A stretch of DNA of 64,000 bases, from the NCBI GenBank assembly GCA_949285425.1, contig CASEAJ010000044.1:50163-114162 (forward strand), read 5' to 3'. A program made the translations under genes and the position numbers. The stretch comes from an uncultured Porphyromonadaceae bacterium (lineage in GTDB: Bacteria; Bacteroidota; Bacteroidia; Bacteroidales; Paludibacteraceae). Below are positions 16,621-25,344 of this stretch, piece by piece. Positions within the stretch are counted from its first letter, which is position 1, and every line of letters starts with the position of its first letter. Below the pieces are notes generated by a model. It was not told the origin of the DNA. It was given only the letters and a program-made list of their open reading frames with translations, and did no database searches.

Positions 16621-17652
16621 ATGGTTCAGCATATAGATACCCGAATTTCCGTAACAAAGGCTCTTTGTATTATGTTGATGGTAGTGGGGCATAGCGGTTG
16701 TCCTGTTTTTTTGAATGAATACATCTATCAATTCCACATGCCCTGTTTTTTCTTTGTGTCCGGTTTCCTGCTAAAAGAAAAATATTTAAACGACATGACG
16801 ACGTTCTTTAAACGTCGTTTCAAAGGTTTGTGGTGGCCGTTTGTCAAATGGTCGGTCATCTTTATGCTGCTCCATAATGTGTTTGCCGCATGGCATCTCT
16901 ATGACAATACGTATACATGGAAAGATATGGCGTATAAGTTGTTCTATATTGTTACCATGACCGGAAGTGAACAGTTGCTCGGAGGGTATTGGTTTCTGAA
17001 GGAATTGCTTTATGCTTCTGTCATTTCCATTGTAGCCTTAAAACTGGTACACATTATTTTAGGTAGAAAAGCGGATAATGGCATACGGACCGGTGTTTTC
17101 TTAACCCTGCTTTTCCTTGTTTGTGCGTATGTATTAAGTGTTCTACCCTTTAAAATTCCGACCATCGGAAGTAAAACCATGCTTGCTACAAGTTTCTTTT
17201 TGGCAGGCTATACATACCGGAAAATGCTGGAAAACCAAAGTCGTTTGTGGATAGGTCTGATGGCGTTATTTATAGTTGCCGGAGTGACATTCTTTTTCAC
17301 CGGTTCAATGGAAACAACAAGTTGGGCTGTTTTCCCATATTTTGCTGTAGCAATGACAGGAAGTGTGGGAGTAATCAATCTGGCTGGTTTAATAAAAGGG
17401 AGTGCATTGAAGGCATTGAATTATGTAGGGGACAAGACGCTTTACATTCTTACGTTTCATTTTATAGCGTTCAAGTTAGTGAGTTTGATGTGGATAGGCG
17501 TGTATGATTTGCCCATCCACCGCTTGTCTGATTTTCCGGTTATGTCAGGAGTCAATATGTTCAGTTGGATTGTTTATTCTATCATAGGGGTTATTGTCCC
17601 GTTAGGGGTATGGGAAGTGTCACAATTTATGCAATCCGGATTTAGAAAATGA
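16621..17652 (+). CDS. acyltransferase family 3 membrane protein
   Basis: 343-residue membrane O-acyltransferase with about ten hydrophobic helices. The N-terminal RISVTKALCIMLMVVGHSG carries the conserved His of the family, followed by YQFHMPCFFFVSGFLL. Such proteins O-acetylate sugars of surface polysaccharides. Stop overlaps the following GT2 by 4 bp (ATGA). One of two acyltransferase genes in the operon; this one is intact. Confidence 0.92.
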   Translation: MVQHIDTRISVTKALCIMLMVVGHSGCPVFLNEYIYQFHMPCFFFVSGFLLKEKYLNDMTTFFKRRFKGLWWPFVKWSVIFMLLHNVFAAWHLYDNTYTWKDMAYKLFYIVTMTGSEQLLGGYWFLKELLYASVISIVALKLVHIILGRKADNGIRTGVFLTLLFLVCAYVLSVLPFKIPTIGSKTMLATSFFLAGYTYRKMLENQSRLWIGLMALFIVAGVTFFFTGSMETTSWAVFPYFAVAMTGSVGVINLAGLIKGSALKALNYVGDKTLYILTFHFIAFKLVSLMWIGVYDLPIHRLSDFPVMSGVNMFSWIVYSIIGVIVPLGVWEVSQFMQSGFRK

Positions 17653-18494
17653 AAGTAGCCGTTATCATTCTCAATTACAATTCTTCCGCCGATTGCCGCA
17701 AGTGCGTGTCGTTCTTGAAACGACAGGAAGGGGTGGAACTGGAGTTAGTGCTGGTGGATAACTGTTCTCCCGATGCGGACCAGGTAGAGGCACTATGTCG
17801 TGAACAGGGCTGTACCTTTATCGCCAGTCCGGAAAACCGTGGTTACAATGCCGGCAACAACATCGGTTTGCGCTATGCGGCAGCACAGGGTTATGAATAT
17901 GCCTTGATAGCCAATCCCGACATGGAGTTTCCGCAAACGGACTATGTGAAAAAGTTAGTTGAAGCCATGGAAAAGGATGAAGCAATTGTGGTGACGGGTT
18001 CCGACATTGTGGGGTTGGATGGCATACATCAGAATCCGATGCTTCGGGATGGGGACTGGCATGGCAGCTTCGGTTGGTTGACCGGATGGTTTAAACGGAA
18101 GAAAACCGATGCTTACGATTTCATCAATCGTTATACCGAGAGCCATTATTGCAGCAAGGTAAGCGGCTGTTGTTTCTTGGTGCGGATGGATTTTGTGTGG
18201 TCCATAGGCTTTTTTGATGAACAGGTGTTTCTGTATTGCGAAGAGGCCATCTTGAGCCGTCAGGTTGAGCGTGCCGGAAAACAGATGTATTACCTTGCCG
18301 ATGCGCAGGCGGTGCATGCCCATGTGAAGAACGACAAAGGAGACCCCGTACGGAGGTTCGAACATTGGAAGCGGTCACGTTTATATTTTATAGAGCGATA
18401 TAGCGGGGATCGTTGGGGGGGGAAGCAGATTGCAGTTGTTTCTATGAGGTTGTATGTAGGAATATATAAATGCTTTCGTAAGATAAAAAAATGA
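17649..18494 (+). CDS. glycosyltransferase family 2 (rhamnosyltransferase-like)
   Basis: 281-residue GT2 enzyme. VAVIILNYNSSADCRKCVSFL, SPENRGYNAGNNIGLRYA and ANPDMEF (acidic motif near residue 90) resemble WbbL/RgpF-type rhamnosyltransferases, which would fit the dTDP-rhamnose genes upstream, but substrate choice is inference. Mid-protein CSKVSGCCFLVRMDF and the FFDEQVFLYCEEAILS segment are typical. Overlaps both neighbours by 4 bp. Confidence 0.9.
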   Translation: MKVAVIILNYNSSADCRKCVSFLKRQEGVELELVLVDNCSPDADQVEALCREQGCTFIASPENRGYNAGNNIGLRYAAAQGYEYALIANPDMEFPQTDYVKKLVEAMEKDEAIVVTGSDIVGLDGIHQNPMLRDGDWHGSFGWLTGWFKRKKTDAYDFINRYTESHYCSKVSGCCFLVRMDFVWSIGFFDEQVFLYCEEAILSRQVERAGKQMYYLADAQAVHAHVKNDKGDPVRRFEHWKRSRLYFIERYSGDRWGGKQIAVVSMRLYVGIYKCFRKIKK

Positions 18495-19693
18495 GAATAG
18501 GCATTCCCAACATATCAGTTAAACAAATAGCGGATGCACGGTTTTTGGCTTCGTTGTTTGTGGTGATGATGTGCATTCAGTTTGTTCCGTTGGAAGGGTC
18601 AGGCATCAGTCCGGTAAAGGTAGCACTGATGGGACTGTCGGTTTTGATTTTTTTTCTGAAAGTACCCTATTTCAACAAAGCCTTGATATGGGGATTGCTC
18701 TATTGGCCCGTGTGCTATTTCGGAGCTTCCTTTCAGGATTACATGCGTTTTTCTACCATTGGCTATTTGGGCATGTTCGTCATTTCATACGCGGTGTATT
18801 ATAATCTGGTTCATACCGGTGCTTTTTCGTTGGCTTATTTTATCCGTTTGTTGAGAGGGCTGATAGTGGCTTATGGTGTTGTGTTGGTGTTACAACAGAT
18901 AGTTATGCTGGTAGGTATTCGTTCTTTCCCACCAATCAACTTACAGAACCAGTTTTTCCTGTCGTTGACTAAGTTGCCTTCCTTGTCATTGGAACCAAGC
19001 CATTCGGCCCGTTTGCTGACGGTGATGATGTTGGGCTATTTGCGTTGTCTGGAATTGCAAAACGGAGGAATACGGGTGACGGTGAAAGCACTTTTTGAAC
19101 CGGAACATCGGTGGGTGACCATTTTGTTTTTGTGGACCATGTTGACCATGGGCAGCGGTACGGCCTTTATTGGCTTGGGTTTGTTGTGCCTTTATTTTAT
19201 CCGTTGGCAAACGGCTTTTTATATGGTTCCTGTGTTGGTTGTGATTTTGTTGGCAGGGCAAGCATTGGAAATAAAGCAATTGGACAGGGCATTGCGGGTT
19301 GCGAAAGCGACCATGACCGGCGATATAAAAGAAATACAGGCGGAGGATGGAAGCGCGGCAAGCCGGATTATACCGATTGTCAATACTTTGAGGATGGATT
19401 TGACTGAAAAAGAAACGTGGTTGGGAAAAGGAACTTCGTCTTATGAGCAGGCAAGAACCGGCTGGATGAGGACTACGGATAAAATTGCAATTGTTGAACA
19501 ATATGGCTTGATTGCCTTGATTTTGTCTTTGATTTTTGTTTATTCTTGTATGATACGGAGTTTCTTTTGTTTGGAAACTCTCGTGTTCTTGATTCTTTTT
19601 GGCATGTCCCTAACCAATATTTATTATGTATGGGGGGGGATGATGATTTTTACAGCGGTCCGTTATTTTCAACAGCAAAATGAAAAAGGGTGA
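18491..19693 (+). CDS. Wzy-like O-antigen/capsule polymerase candidate
   Basis: 400-residue protein with about ten to eleven hydrophobic helices and a periplasmic loop (about residues 255-310, including EDGSAASRIIPI and LGKGTSSYEQ), the layout of O-antigen polymerases and ligases. Primary sequence does not give a strong family signature, so the call rests on topology and on position between glycosyltransferases in a locus that already has flippase and chain-length genes. No other polymerase candidate is visible in the window. Confidence 0.75.
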   Translation: MRIGIPNISVKQIADARFLASLFVVMMCIQFVPLEGSGISPVKVALMGLSVLIFFLKVPYFNKALIWGLLYWPVCYFGASFQDYMRFSTIGYLGMFVISYAVYYNLVHTGAFSLAYFIRLLRGLIVAYGVVLVLQQIVMLVGIRSFPPINLQNQFFLSLTKLPSLSLEPSHSARLLTVMMLGYLRCLELQNGGIRVTVKALFEPEHRWVTILFLWTMLTMGSGTAFIGLGLLCLYFIRWQTAFYMVPVLVVILLAGQALEIKQLDRALRVAKATMTGDIKEIQAEDGSAASRIIPIVNTLRMDLTEKETWLGKGTSSYEQARTGWMRTTDKIAIVEQYGLIALILSLIFVYSCMIRSFFCLETLVFLILFGMSLTNIYYVWGGMMIFTAVRYFQQQNEKG

Positions 19694-19809
19694 TGTTTAA
19701 GGTTGAGATAATTTATCTTGTTCTAATTATAATTTTAAAATAATAGAGATTTGAATAAAAAGTAAAAGTTTTTTGTCCTGTTTTGATAAAAATAAAAATC
19801 TTGTAGATA

Positions 19810-20586
19810 ATGCAAATACCTAAAATTATTCATTATTGTTGGTTTGGAAGCAATCCACTTCCTCTAAAGGAACAGGCTTGTATTGCCAGTTGGATAAAAT
19901 TTTTTCCCGATTATGAATTCAAATGCTGGAATGAAAAAACTTTTGATTTGGCTTCTGCTCCTTTGTTTGCCAAACAAGCATACGAACATAAAAAGTTCGC
20001 TTTTGTAAGTGATTATGTTCGGGTTAAAGTTCTTTATGATTTTGGAGGAATATACTTTGACACAGATGTAGAAGTTCAAGCCCCATTTGACCCAATTTTA
20101 AATAATGATGGTTTTCTAGGATTTGAAAATTCAAAACGAGTAGGTACTGCTATAATGGCATTTGTTCCTCACCACCCAATCATGAAACAATTTCTACAAT
20201 ATTATACAGAACATCCATTCATTGACAAAAACGGGAATGTCGATATAACAGCTAATGTTACAATCTTAACAGATTTGCTTGAAGAACATGGATTTATTGG
20301 TAATGGACAACAACAAAACATTAACGGTGTTATGGTTTATCCCCGCGATTGGTTCTCTCCAAAGAAGATAAATGAATCGGAATTTAATACGACGAATAAT
20401 ACTCTTGCTATTCATAAATTTTCATGTAGTTGGTTGTCTGAAACCCAAAAGAAAAGAGGTAACAATAAATTTTGGATAAAAATAATTCGTCCTATTCTGC
20501 AAAAGGGAAGATTTTGGGGGCAAAAAATAATAGGTAAAGAAAAAATCCGCAATTTGGAAATCATCATACGCAACAAATTAAAATAG
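19810..20586 (+). CDS. glycosyltransferase family 32 (second copy)
   Basis: 258-residue GT32. IPKIIHYCWFGSNPLPLKEQ, FPDYEFKCWNE, SDYVRVKVLYDFGGIYFDTDVE (DxD near residue 85) and a C-terminal IHKFSCSW define the family. It follows a 116-bp AT-rich gap, the only sizeable gap in this operon; I see no clear promoter in it. Very AT-rich. Probably adds a side or main chain sugar; donor unknown. Confidence 0.92.
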   Translation: MQIPKIIHYCWFGSNPLPLKEQACIASWIKFFPDYEFKCWNEKTFDLASAPLFAKQAYEHKKFAFVSDYVRVKVLYDFGGIYFDTDVEVQAPFDPILNNDGFLGFENSKRVGTAIMAFVPHHPIMKQFLQYYTEHPFIDKNGNVDITANVTILTDLLEEHGFIGNGQQQNINGVMVYPRDWFSPKKINESEFNTTNNTLAIHKFSCSWLSETQKKRGNNKFWIKIIRPILQKGRFWGQKIIGKEKIRNLEIIIRNKLK

Positions 20587-20588
20587 TT

Positions 20589-21953
20589 ATGGCAAACTGG
20601 GATAAACGGCATGGAAAAATACTGCAGGATTTGATGGTTGAATTCAATAAAGCAGGAATTCGACATTTCATACTTCGTAATTATGAGAAACTTCCGAATG
20701 AGAATGCATCGAAAGACGTTGATATAATTATAGATCCAAAAGAAATAAAAAAGGCGAGTCAACTGATAAAGTCTGTTTATAGAACCAATAATTTGACTCA
20801 TTATTATACGGTTCGTTTCACCAATGTATATTGTTGGCATGGAATGAACATTCATGATGAATTGTCGATTCATATTGATTTAATTGCGGGTTATAATGTT
20901 AAAGGCTACCAAGTGTTTACTTTTGATGAATTGTATACACAAACCACTGTGTATAACGGTTTTCGTGTACTAAATCGTTATTACGAAGGTTTAATGGTTT
21001 TTATTTATAAACAGTTTGGATATAAAAAACCTTTGCTAAAACAAGAATATAAAGATATTATATACAATACTTGTTGTCAAAATATCCAATTTGCCAATGA
21101 TTTACAGAAAATAATCGGTAACTCGCTTGCATCTAATATTGTAAAGACAATAGAAAGAAAAGACTTTGAGGCTATGTTGTCATACTCGAAACAACTGACG
21201 ACTCAACTTAAAAAATATGCTTTCAAGAAAGATCCTATAGGTGTACTTTTTCGTATCGTAGAATTCTATTGGCTTAAATTCATGCGGATTGTTCTGTGTA
21301 GAAGGAAGTATGAAAAATCTTTTTCTGTCATGGCTCCGGATGGTGCTGGTAAGTCTACTTTTCTTGATTCATTATTGGCTGACTTGGCTTTTTATTTTAC
21401 TAAAGATAGAAATTATTTTACGTTGTTGCATTTCCGTCCTGAAATTTTACCGAATTTAGGAGCCGTAGGTGAAAAAGCGGGAGTCATGAAACAGGATAAG
21501 GATTTTACAACACCACACCGTGCAAAACCGGCCGGTTTCTTGAGTTCGCTGGTTCGTATCACTTATTATTGGTTTGATTATGTGTTCGGCTGGTTTGTTT
21601 ATACTTCAAAAGACATTCAATATGACCGCTTCACTGTGTTCGACCGTTATAGTTATGACTTGCTTGTTGACCCTCGTCGTACCCGACTTGGTTTGCCTTA
21701 TTGGGTCAGAAAACTTTATGTAATGTTAATGCCTCATCCAAAATTGACATTCTATCTGGATGTTGAGCCGGAAGAAATTTTCCGAAGAAAGCAGGAATTG
21801 TCTCCGGATGAGATAAACCGTCAGGTTAGTGAATACCGTAAATTGATAAAATCATCAAAACGGTTCAAAGTACTTGATGGTAATCGACCAGTGGAACAAA
21901 TCAAAGACGATGCAGTAAATATTATTATTCATTCCTTTTGTAAAAATTTATAG
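20589..21953 (+). CDS. nucleotidyltransferase-like / thymidylate-kinase-like fusion protein
   Basis: 454-residue cytoplasmic protein with two parts. Residues about 20-60 (FILRNYEKLP and KDVDIIIDP) resemble a minimal nucleotidyltransferase fold with a DxD pair. The C-terminal half has a P-loop, MAPDGAGKSTF near residues 247-257, followed by FDRYSYDLLVDPRR and LDVEPEEIFRRKQELSPDEI, which match thymidylate-kinase-like LID and Arg motifs. Proteins of this type occur in polysaccharide clusters with unknown substrate; a role in making or moving a phosphorylated group is inference. Starts 2 bp after the GT32 stop. Confidence 0.75.
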   Translation: MANWDKRHGKILQDLMVEFNKAGIRHFILRNYEKLPNENASKDVDIIIDPKEIKKASQLIKSVYRTNNLTHYYTVRFTNVYCWHGMNIHDELSIHIDLIAGYNVKGYQVFTFDELYTQTTVYNGFRVLNRYYEGLMVFIYKQFGYKKPLLKQEYKDIIYNTCCQNIQFANDLQKIIGNSLASNIVKTIERKDFEAMLSYSKQLTTQLKKYAFKKDPIGVLFRIVEFYWLKFMRIVLCRRKYEKSFSVMAPDGAGKSTFLDSLLADLAFYFTKDRNYFTLLHFRPEILPNLGAVGEKAGVMKQDKDFTTPHRAKPAGFLSSLVRITYYWFDYVFGWFVYTSKDIQYDRFTVFDRYSYDLLVDPRRTRLGLPYWVRKLYVMLMPHPKLTFYLDVEPEEIFRRKQELSPDEINRQVSEYRKLIKSSKRFKVLDGNRPVEQIKDDAVNIIIHSFCKNL

Positions 21954-21954
21954 T

Positions 21955-22956
21955 ATGTTGCCTATCATATCTATTATTATTCCAGTATATAATGGAAATT
22001 CTCATTATTTACCAGAATGTCTTGATAGTATTTGGAATCAAAAAATTAATGATACTTTATACGAAGTACTGTGTGTTGATGACTGTAGTATAGACGATAC
22101 ATTGGAATGGCTCCAAGAACAAAAGCAAAAGCATTCCAATTTGAATATTATTCAGAATACGAAGAATATAAGACAGGGGGGAGCAAGAAATAATGGAATA
22201 AAACATGCTAACGGTCATTATATATTATTTATAGATCAAGATGATTACTATCACACTAATAGCTTATCAAAAGTAATTGAACACATTACGAAACATGATC
22301 TCGATATTTTAATCTGTGACTCTGCATATCAATTAAGAGACCATGAATCCAATCAACAACAATTAAATTTTAAGTATACCGACATAACTGACGGAATTAG
22401 TTTTGTTAAAAAAAATGGTTGGGTTTTTGCACCGTGGAGATTGTGTGTCAGAAAAGATTTTCTCTTATCAAATAATATCAAATTTGAAGAAAACGTAAGA
22501 ATAGAAGATGTTGATTGGGCTGTCAAATTGCTGTTTTATGCAAAAAAAGTACAATATCTACCAATTATATTAATCCATTATAATAAGGGGACAACGGGAA
22601 CGACTGATAATATGTTTAAAAATTATGAAACATTAAAATCAAATATTATTGCGGGAAATAGAACTTATGAATTAGCAAATACTTTATATTCTTATTCAGA
22701 AATAAAATATTCTGTATTGAATGTCGCAGATTATTATTACTATTATTCATGTAAATGCATGCTTGGACTTTATTGTTCTATATCTCAAAAAATGAAGTTA
22801 CTTAAATTAATTCCTAAAGATTTAAAATCACAATACTTTCTTGTCCGTTTTGTAAAACATTATTCCACATTATTCTGTTACATATCGACCCTAACAATAC
22901 CATTATATCGTATCCTAATAATAATAAAAAAAAGGAAGAAGTCATGCTCAAACTGA
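21955..22956 (+). CDS. glycosyltransferase family 2
   Basis: 333-residue GT2 enzyme: ISIIIPVYNGNSHYLPECLDSIW, RQGGARNNGIKHANGHYILFIDQDDYY (acidic motif near residues 93-97) and a helical C-terminus. Strongly AT-rich. Its last codons (reading KKSCSN) overlap the ATG of the degenerate glycosyltransferase fragment at 22944, exactly as the frame-restored acyltransferase end (KKSCPN) overlaps the GT4 start at 24109; see findings. Confidence 0.92.
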   Translation: MLPIISIIIPVYNGNSHYLPECLDSIWNQKINDTLYEVLCVDDCSIDDTLEWLQEQKQKHSNLNIIQNTKNIRQGGARNNGIKHANGHYILFIDQDDYYHTNSLSKVIEHITKHDLDILICDSAYQLRDHESNQQQLNFKYTDITDGISFVKKNGWVFAPWRLCVRKDFLLSNNIKFEENVRIEDVDWAVKLLFYAKKVQYLPIILIHYNKGTTGTTDNMFKNYETLKSNIIAGNRTYELANTLYSYSEIKYSVLNVADYYYYYSCKCMLGLYCSISQKMKLLKLIPKDLKSQYFLVRFVKHYSTLFCYISTLTIPLYRILIIIKKRKKSCSN

Positions 22957-23011
22957 AAATTTTCGTATCCGACTATGCCTGCGAACTGGGACTCGACAGT
23001 GAGATAGGGGT
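22937..23011 (+). repeat. 75-bp direct repeat, left copy
   Basis: Pairs with 24102-24176 in the same orientation. The pair brackets the acyltransferase gene at 23088; recombination between the copies would remove 1165 bp and restore a clean GT2/GT4 overlap. Confidence 0.85.
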
Positions 23012-23084
23012 TACGCAGCGTGCGCACATACTGACTTACATTTTTGAAAATCAACATAAGAAAAACTTGAAGCGGTTGAAATAG
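22944..23084 (+). pseudogene. remnant of the 5' end of a GT4 gene
   Basis: 46-codon ORF whose first 23 residues (LKLKIFVSDYACELGLDSEI) closely match the start of the intact GT4 at 24109 (SKLKIFVSAYACEPGLGSEI). At DNA level 22937-23011 matches 24102-24176 with about six mismatches in 75 bp and no gaps. After that the similarity stops and unrelated sequence runs to a TAG. Not expected to be functional; best read as a recombination scar. Confidence 0.8.
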
Positions 23085-23087
23085 CTT

Positions 23088-24121
23088 ATGCCTCAGATAA
23101 AATTGTTTTGGATAGATGCCGTTAAGGCTATTTGTATGTTTGCTGTGTATTTGCTTCATAGTGAGGCGTATTATGGAACCGGAGGAACGTCCTATGGGTA
23201 TGTGTTGCAGCCCTTTTATGTCAATGCTTTTTTCTTTGTGAGCGGTTATCTGTTTTTCCGGAAATACTTGGATAAAGACCAATTGGAAAAAGTAAACAGC
23301 AGTAAAGGATATTGGATGGCATTGGAAAATACATTGTTTCGATTGGTGATTCCGACCATTCTTTTTTCAAGTGTAATGTATCTTCCCAAAGTTTTTTTTC
23401 ATACAGGAAATGTTGTTCTAAAGGATTATTTTTTCGATGTTTTTGGCGGAATCAGCTTCTGGTTTACTTCTGCGTTGGTTGTTGCCCAGGTGATATTGCT
23501 AAGTCTTTTGCTCTTTAAACAAACACACATGGGCTTTTATTTAATCATAACTTTGTTGTTGGCTGCGTTGGGAATGTACTTGAATTTGGAACGTGAGTCT
23601 AACGGCCCGGATGCTTTTTTCCCTTGGTTTTATAAGACGGGATTGGTATATACATTTGTCATGGCTCTTGGGGGATTGTATTTTCGTTATGAAAACCGTA
23701 TTGACAAAATCATGAAATATGCATGGATTATTCCGGCAGTGATTTATGTGTGTTTATTGGTATTGACGTGGGAATCGCATGCTCTTAAAATGATAGGTTT
23801 GGGAGGAATCTGTAATGTGTCAGGGTTTGTTGAGGTTTTGTGTGGAATTGTCCTGATTGTATTGCTGAGCAAGCAATTGCCGATGATGAGGTTTGTTGAA
23901 TTTATCGGGCGTAACTCGATTGTGTTTTATTTCTTTTCAGGGGCCTTGCCGGCTTCCATCGGTTGGGCCTTTCAGAAAATGTTTCCGGATAAGCTATATA
24001 TAATGACTGTTGCTGTAGCGTTGTTGTCTATAGTAATGGGTATTTTCTGACATTTATTGTGGTAAATTATTTTCCTTGGTTAACGGATTTTAGGAAACTT
24101 AAGAAGTCATGTCCAAACTGA
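23088..24121 (+). pseudogene. acyltransferase family 3 protein, frameshifted near its 3' end
   Basis: Open frame 23088-24050 encodes 320 residues: IKLFWIDAVKAICMFAVYLLHSEAYYG (family His), FYVNAFFFVSGYLFF, and eight to nine membrane helices, ending abruptly after LLSIVMGIF. A shift to the -1 frame at the GGG at 24038-24040 continues the last helix and tail (GYFLTFIVVNYFPWLTDFRK, ending KKSCPN) to a stop at 24121, overlapping the next gene's ATG. One base lost from a G run explains it. Only the final helix is affected, so partial activity is possible. Likely role: O-acetylation of the polysaccharide. It lies between 75-bp direct repeats. Confidence 0.82.
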
Positions 24122-24176
24122 AAATTTTCGTATCCGCCTATGCCTGCGAGCCGGGACTCGGCAGTGAGATAGGGGT
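24102..24176 (+). repeat. 75-bp direct repeat, right copy
   Basis: Covers the end of the acyltransferase frame and the first codons of the GT4 gene at 24109; matches 22937-23011 at about 69 of 75 positions. Confidence 0.85.
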
Positions 24177-25344
24177 GGGGTGGCACTGGGTGCTGGAAAT
24201 GTCGAAACACTTCGACCTGTGGGTGCTGACGCGCGAAAGCAACCGGCACAGCATTGAACCGTGGATAGCCGCACACCCGGAGTTCGGCCACATACGTTTT
24301 CTCTATTTCGACCTGCCGAAATGGGCGCGCTTCTGGAAAAAGGGGTTGCGCGGGGTGCGTCTCTATTACAATCTATGGCAAGGACTGACCAACCCCATGG
24401 TGCGCCGCACCATGCAGGAGAACGGCATCCGGGTGTTTCATCACCTGACGTACGGCAATGTGTTGTGGACGGTGAGCCGCTACGGACGGAAACAATGCTT
24501 CATTTGGGGACCGGTTGGAGGACTAGAAACAATATCATATGATTATTCGAAACATTATGGATGGAAGTCGAGATTGATAGAATTTATAAGAAGAAGTGTT
24601 GTTGCAGGAATAGGTTTGAATGTCGGCTTTAAGAACAGATGTAGATGTGCAGATATAATTCTTTGTAAGACAGAAATTACACGTGGTTATATACCGGATA
24701 AATATAAATATAAATCAGTACTTCAAACCGATGTGGCTGTAGAAAAATATTCCATAAACGAACAGAAAACAGATAACAATGGGATTATAAAATATTTGGT
24801 AGTAGGACGTCTTGATGCATGGAGAGGATTTGATTTGTGTATAGAGAGTTTTGCAGAGGCAGCAAAAGTATGTGAAAACATACAACTAAGTATAGTGGGT
24901 AGTGGATTGGATGAAAAAAGGTTGAAAAAATTGGCTTATGAACGTGGCGTTTGCAACAAAATACATTTTATGGGGCGAGTGTCAACAGAAGAGTATAGAA
25001 ATATATTATCTTCTACGGATGTTGTAATTAATCCATCATTAAAAGAAGGGGCTGTTACAGTAGCTTTTGATAGCATGTCAATGGGCAAACCGTTGATTTG
25101 TTTGGATACAACAGGTTATACTCGATATTTTAGCCCTGAGTATGCGGAAATAATTCCGATAGGAAAAAGAGAAACAGTTATAGAATGTATGAAATTGAGC
25201 ATATTAAAACTTTTTGATCCGAGTATAAGGAAAAAGATGGGACAAAAAGCGATGGAGGCGGGGCTTGTTTTTACATGGCAATTTAGAGGAGAAGAATTTT
25301 GTCGGTTGTTATCTGATAAGTTGAAACAAAATGGATGTATTTGA
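24109..25344 (+). CDS. glycosyltransferase family 4 (mosaic gene)
   Basis: 411-residue GT-B glycosyltransferase. KIFVSAYACEPGLGSEIGVGWHWVLEMSK at the N-terminus and the C-terminal GRLDAWRGFDLCIESF, SIVGSGLDEKRL and NPSLKEGAVTVAFDSMSMGKPLI (E-x7-E-like region) define GT4. The first roughly 420 bp are GC-rich with codon use like the conserved parts of the locus; from about 24,525 the gene turns sharply AT-rich. The reading frame is intact across the step. Overlaps the next gene by 14 bp. Donor unknown. Confidence 0.93.
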   Translation: MSKLKIFVSAYACEPGLGSEIGVGWHWVLEMSKHFDLWVLTRESNRHSIEPWIAAHPEFGHIRFLYFDLPKWARFWKKGLRGVRLYYNLWQGLTNPMVRRTMQENGIRVFHHLTYGNVLWTVSRYGRKQCFIWGPVGGLETISYDYSKHYGWKSRLIEFIRRSVVAGIGLNVGFKNRCRCADIILCKTEITRGYIPDKYKYKSVLQTDVAVEKYSINEQKTDNNGIIKYLVVGRLDAWRGFDLCIESFAEAAKVCENIQLSIVGSGLDEKRLKKLAYERGVCNKIHFMGRVSTEEYRNILSSTDVVINPSLKEGAVTVAFDSMSMGKPLICLDTTGYTRYFSPEYAEIIPIGKRETVIECMKLSILKLFDPSIRKKMGQKAMEAGLVFTWQFRGEEFCRLLSDKLKQNGCI

